Shown here: positions 57,465 to 59,496 of the stretch, piece by piece
Layout of the letters: every line of letters begins with the position of its first letter
How positions within the stretch are numbered: position 1 is the stretch's first letter
NCBI RefSeq assembly: GCF_900108915.1
Contig: NZ_FNYH01000011.1
Coordinates: 1-59,496, forward strand
Reading direction: 5' to 3'
Length of the DNA: 59,496 bases
From: Allopseudospirillum japonicum
Lineage (GTDB): Bacteria > Pseudomonadota > Gammaproteobacteria > Pseudomonadales > Halomonadaceae
The notes under the pieces: generated by a model
Database searches by the model: none
Told to the model about the DNA's origin: nothing
Seen by the model: only the letters and a program-made list of their open reading frames with translations
Translations under genes and position numbers: made by a program

Positions 57465-59351
57465 TTAATTAATTTCTTGCCTCAAAAGATGTTCAACTTG
57501 CTGCTGTAGCACTTGCATTTCTGTAACCTGCATGATGGGGTCGCCAACGTTTAAAGTGACAGGGGCACGCAAACGCTTGGGCCACTTACGAAAAGCCATA
57601 CCACCAGAACGTGAGAACCAAGATCCCCAAAGCCCTTGCAATGCCATAGGCACCACTGGCACAGAGCGTTGACGTAAAATACGTAATACCCCAGCTTTAA
57701 AAGGCTGCAGTTGGCCGTTCGGGGTTAGGCGTCCTTCTGGAAAAATAAGGACTAATTCGCCAGCGGCCAAGGCCATATCAATTTGTGCAAAGGCCTTACG
57801 CAGCCCCTGTGGATCGTGGCGTTCACTTGCAATAGGAATGGCTTGTGCTAAACGAAAAAACCAATTTAACGCTTTGATTTGATAAATAGGTTTATCCATC
57901 ACAAAACGCACAGGACGTCGAATCATGCCACCTAGTAATAAAGCATCAATATAACTTACATGATTACAGATCACCAAAACAGGTCCTTCATCAGGCAAGT
58001 GCTGTATATTATTGACTCTCACTCGGTATAATAAGTGGCACGTTAACCAAATAACACAACGTAGTGTAAATTCAGGAATATAAGTATATATAATGGCTGC
58101 AACCAGAATATTAATACAGGCAAGTAACATCCAGAATTCAGCAAGATTCCATTCAAGCATGACCAAGAAAAAGATACCAGCTAAAGCACTGAATACCATC
58201 ATCAAAGCATTCACTACATTGTTAGCTGCAATAATACGTGCTCTATGATCCCGAGCACTTCTTTGCTGTAGTAAAGTATATAAAGGAACGATATATAAGC
58301 CACCACCTATTCCAAGTATCAAAAGTGAAACTATCACCTGCCATGCATATCTTTCTGTTAAAAAATGAGTTAATTGGGTTAAAGTTGTACTTACTTCGAT
58401 ATGAACACTAATTAAACCTAGCCCTCCCAAAGTAATTAGTAAAGATCCCAAAGGGACCATCCCTAGCTCTAAGCGTGCATAGGATAATTTCTCACATAAT
58501 AAAGACCCAATAGCCACACCAATAGAAAACATAGCCAACAACAAAGTTACTACTTGTGCATCAGCATATAAAAAGTCACGTGCATAAGTAGGAAATTGAG
58601 TCAGATAGCTCGCTCCTAAAAACCAAAACCAGCTAATTGCCCATAAAGTTAACCAAATATTTTTATCTTGATAGGCATATTTAAGTAAATCCCAAGTACT
58701 ACTGAAAAAATTAAAATTAACAATCAGCTTAGGGTTTTCCGCTTTAGTTATGGGAATTGCTAGACTAGCAAGCCAGCCAACCACTGCTAATACAATGACT
58801 GCTAGTGCGACACTGAAAGCTTGCCCCCAAGTCACTAAAATCCCTGCAGCTAGAGTACCTAATAAAATAGCCATAAAGGTTCCTAACTCAACCCAAGCAT
58901 TCCCTGCAACGAGTTCTTTAGCACTTAAATTCTGCGGTAAAATAGCATATTTAACGGGGCCAAAAAGAGCTGACTGCATTCCCATAAAAAATAATAATGC
59001 TAATAAACCCCAATAAAAATTAAGAAAAAAACAAATGCCCGCTAGTGACATAATAATCACTTCAAGGCCTTTAATTTTGCGAATCAGAAAAGCTTTATCA
59101 TATTTGTCAGCAAGCTGGCCGCCTAAAGCAGAAAAAATAAAAAAAGGTAGAATAAAAAGTCCCGCAGCTAAATTATTAAGCAGATGACTATTCATTCCCA
59201 TTTGCTGACTTATTCCAAAAGTGAGTAGTAATAAAAGTGAATTCTTGTAAATATTGTCATTCATGGCTCCTAAAGCTTGAGTAATAAAAAAAGGCAAAAA
59301 TCGCCTTTGCTTTAGCAATTGATAGCCAGAGTCGGAAGTTTTGTTGTTCAT
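57465..59351 (-). CDS. LplT-like MFS transporter fused to a PlsC-type acyltransferase
   Basis: 628 residues. The first ~415 form a 12-helix major facilitator (FFITQALGAMNDNIYKNSLL; GQLADKYDKAF is the loop motif), like the lysophospholipid flippase LplT. The rest is an acyltransferase domain with the HX4D site NHVSYID (463-469) and FPEGR (537-541). It probably brings lysophospholipid inwards and re-acylates it. Compared with E. coli Aas, the acyl-ACP synthetase domain is missing. The start at 59349-59351 is chosen; an upstream TTG lies inside a terminator. Only 90 bases from the 5S gene, same strand. Confidence 0.9.
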   Translation of the reverse strand: MNNKTSDSGYQLLKQRRFLPFFITQALGAMNDNIYKNSLLLLLTFGISQQMGMNSHLLNNLAAGLFILPFFIFSALGGQLADKYDKAFLIRKIKGLEVIIMSLAGICFFLNFYWGLLALLFFMGMQSALFGPVKYAILPQNLSAKELVAGNAWVELGTFMAILLGTLAAGILVTWGQAFSVALAVIVLAVVGWLASLAIPITKAENPKLIVNFNFFSSTWDLLKYAYQDKNIWLTLWAISWFWFLGASYLTQFPTYARDFLYADAQVVTLLLAMFSIGVAIGSLLCEKLSYARLELGMVPLGSLLITLGGLGLISVHIEVSTTLTQLTHFLTERYAWQVIVSLLILGIGGGLYIVPLYTLLQQRSARDHRARIIAANNVVNALMMVFSALAGIFFLVMLEWNLAEFWMLLACINILVAAIIYTYIPEFTLRCVIWLTCHLLYRVRVNNIQHLPDEGPVLVICNHVSYIDALLLGGMIRRPVRFVMDKPIYQIKALNWFFRLAQAIPIASERHDPQGLRKAFAQIDMALAAGELVLIFPEGRLTPNGQLQPFKAGVLRILRQRSVPVVPMALQGLWGSWFSRSGGMAFRKWPKRLRAPVTLNVGDPIMQVTEMQVLQQQVEHLLRQEIN

Positions 59352-59401
59352 AATTTTTACAGCCCATTTTGCTGATAAAACATCTAGCATACTGCGAACG
59401 C

Positions 59402-59434
59402 AAAAAACCCCCAAGCAGGTGCTTGAGGGTTTTT
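59402..59434 (-). terminator. Intrinsic terminator of the rRNA operon
   Basis: On the minus strand AAAAACCCTCAAGC pairs with GCTTGGGGGTTTTT (one G-T) around ACCT, ending in Ts. It follows the 5S gene directly. Confidence 0.92.
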
Positions 59435-59442
59435 CTATTAGG

Positions 59443-59496
59443 TGCTTGACGATAACCTACTTTCACATGGGGAGACCCCACACTATCATCGGCGCG
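59443..59496 (-). rRNA. rrf: 5S ribosomal RNA, 3' part
   Basis: Reading from the right edge, the minus strand gives GCCGATGATAGTGTGGGG, then TCTCCCCATGTGAAAGTAGG and a terminal TCGTCAAGC, the 3' half of gammaproteobacterial 5S rRNA. The TCGTCAAGC end is the Pseudomonas-type helix I rather than the E. coli one. The 5' half and the rest of the rRNA operon lie beyond the window. The exact 3' end is estimated. Confidence 0.93.

Noticed and set aside
59352-59414. Longer start (TTG at 59412-59414) for the transporter-acyltransferase
   Set aside because: It lies inside the rRNA terminator hairpin, and the extra residues do not look like the family N-terminus.

Overview
The window is chromosomal DNA from a motile gammaproteobacterium of the Pseudomonadales/Oceanospirillales kind. 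This rests on gene order and gene types, not on a database match. Several blocks match arrangements known from Pseudomonas: rsmE-gshB-tonB-yqgE-ruvX; hemJ/argC next to a coiled-coil membrane protein, a bactofilin and erpA; bcp/dapA/bamC/purC; polA beside a DUF2782 gene; a NrdA with two ATP-cone domains; and a 5S rRNA end of the Pseudomonas type. Base composition is moderate and even, except for the GC-richer insertion-sequence DNA at the left edge. Coding density is high.

Layout. 1-600: 5' part of an IS200/IS605-type tnpB running off the left edge, with hairpins on its upstream side. 0.6-9 kb: mtnC, a REC-PilZ regulator, an alpha/beta hydrolase, trmO with a strongly degenerate ABC ATPase, lon, a SIMPL protein and erpA. 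9-16.8 kb: bactofilin and its partner, argC, a ClC chloride protein, hemJ, thiD, thiE, hemL. 17-25 kb: a KamA-type radical SAM enzyme, a SCO1-like protein, a chemoreceptor, bcp, dapA, bamC, purC. 25-33.5 kb: mqo, a rhodanese-grxC-secB group, then rsmE-gshB-tonB-yqgE-ruvX facing cysQ-nudE. 33.6-40 kb: a second chemoreceptor, nadA, rluD, an unknown coiled-coil gene, anmK.

40-41.1 kb is the one clearly accessory stretch. It holds short decayed pieces that read like a type I-F cas1, the C-terminus of a BREX-type Lon-like protein (brxL) and an internal tnpB fragment, then the long structured leader of rpmH. rpmH-rnpA-yidC follows, but without dnaA, yidD or mnmE beside it. The rnpA-yidC gap instead holds two nested inverted-repeat structures that look like RNA. 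43.8-59.5 kb: a RstAB-like two-component system, nrdA-nrdB with an NrdR-like control region, trxB, a membrane-anchored cold-shock protein, slyX, polA, cheV, an LplT-type transporter/acyltransferase fusion, and the 3' end of a 5S rRNA gene at the right edge.

Most genes are housekeeping: cofactors (thiamine, heme, NAD, glutathione), amino acids, deoxynucleotides, envelope assembly, and thiol and iron-sulfur homeostasis. Two chemoreceptors and CheV imply chemotaxis. The points most worth following up are the remnants of defence genes beside rpmH, the rnpA-yidC structured region, the ABC ATPase that has lost all its catalytic switch residues, and a KamA enzyme whose substrate pocket does not look lysine-specific.
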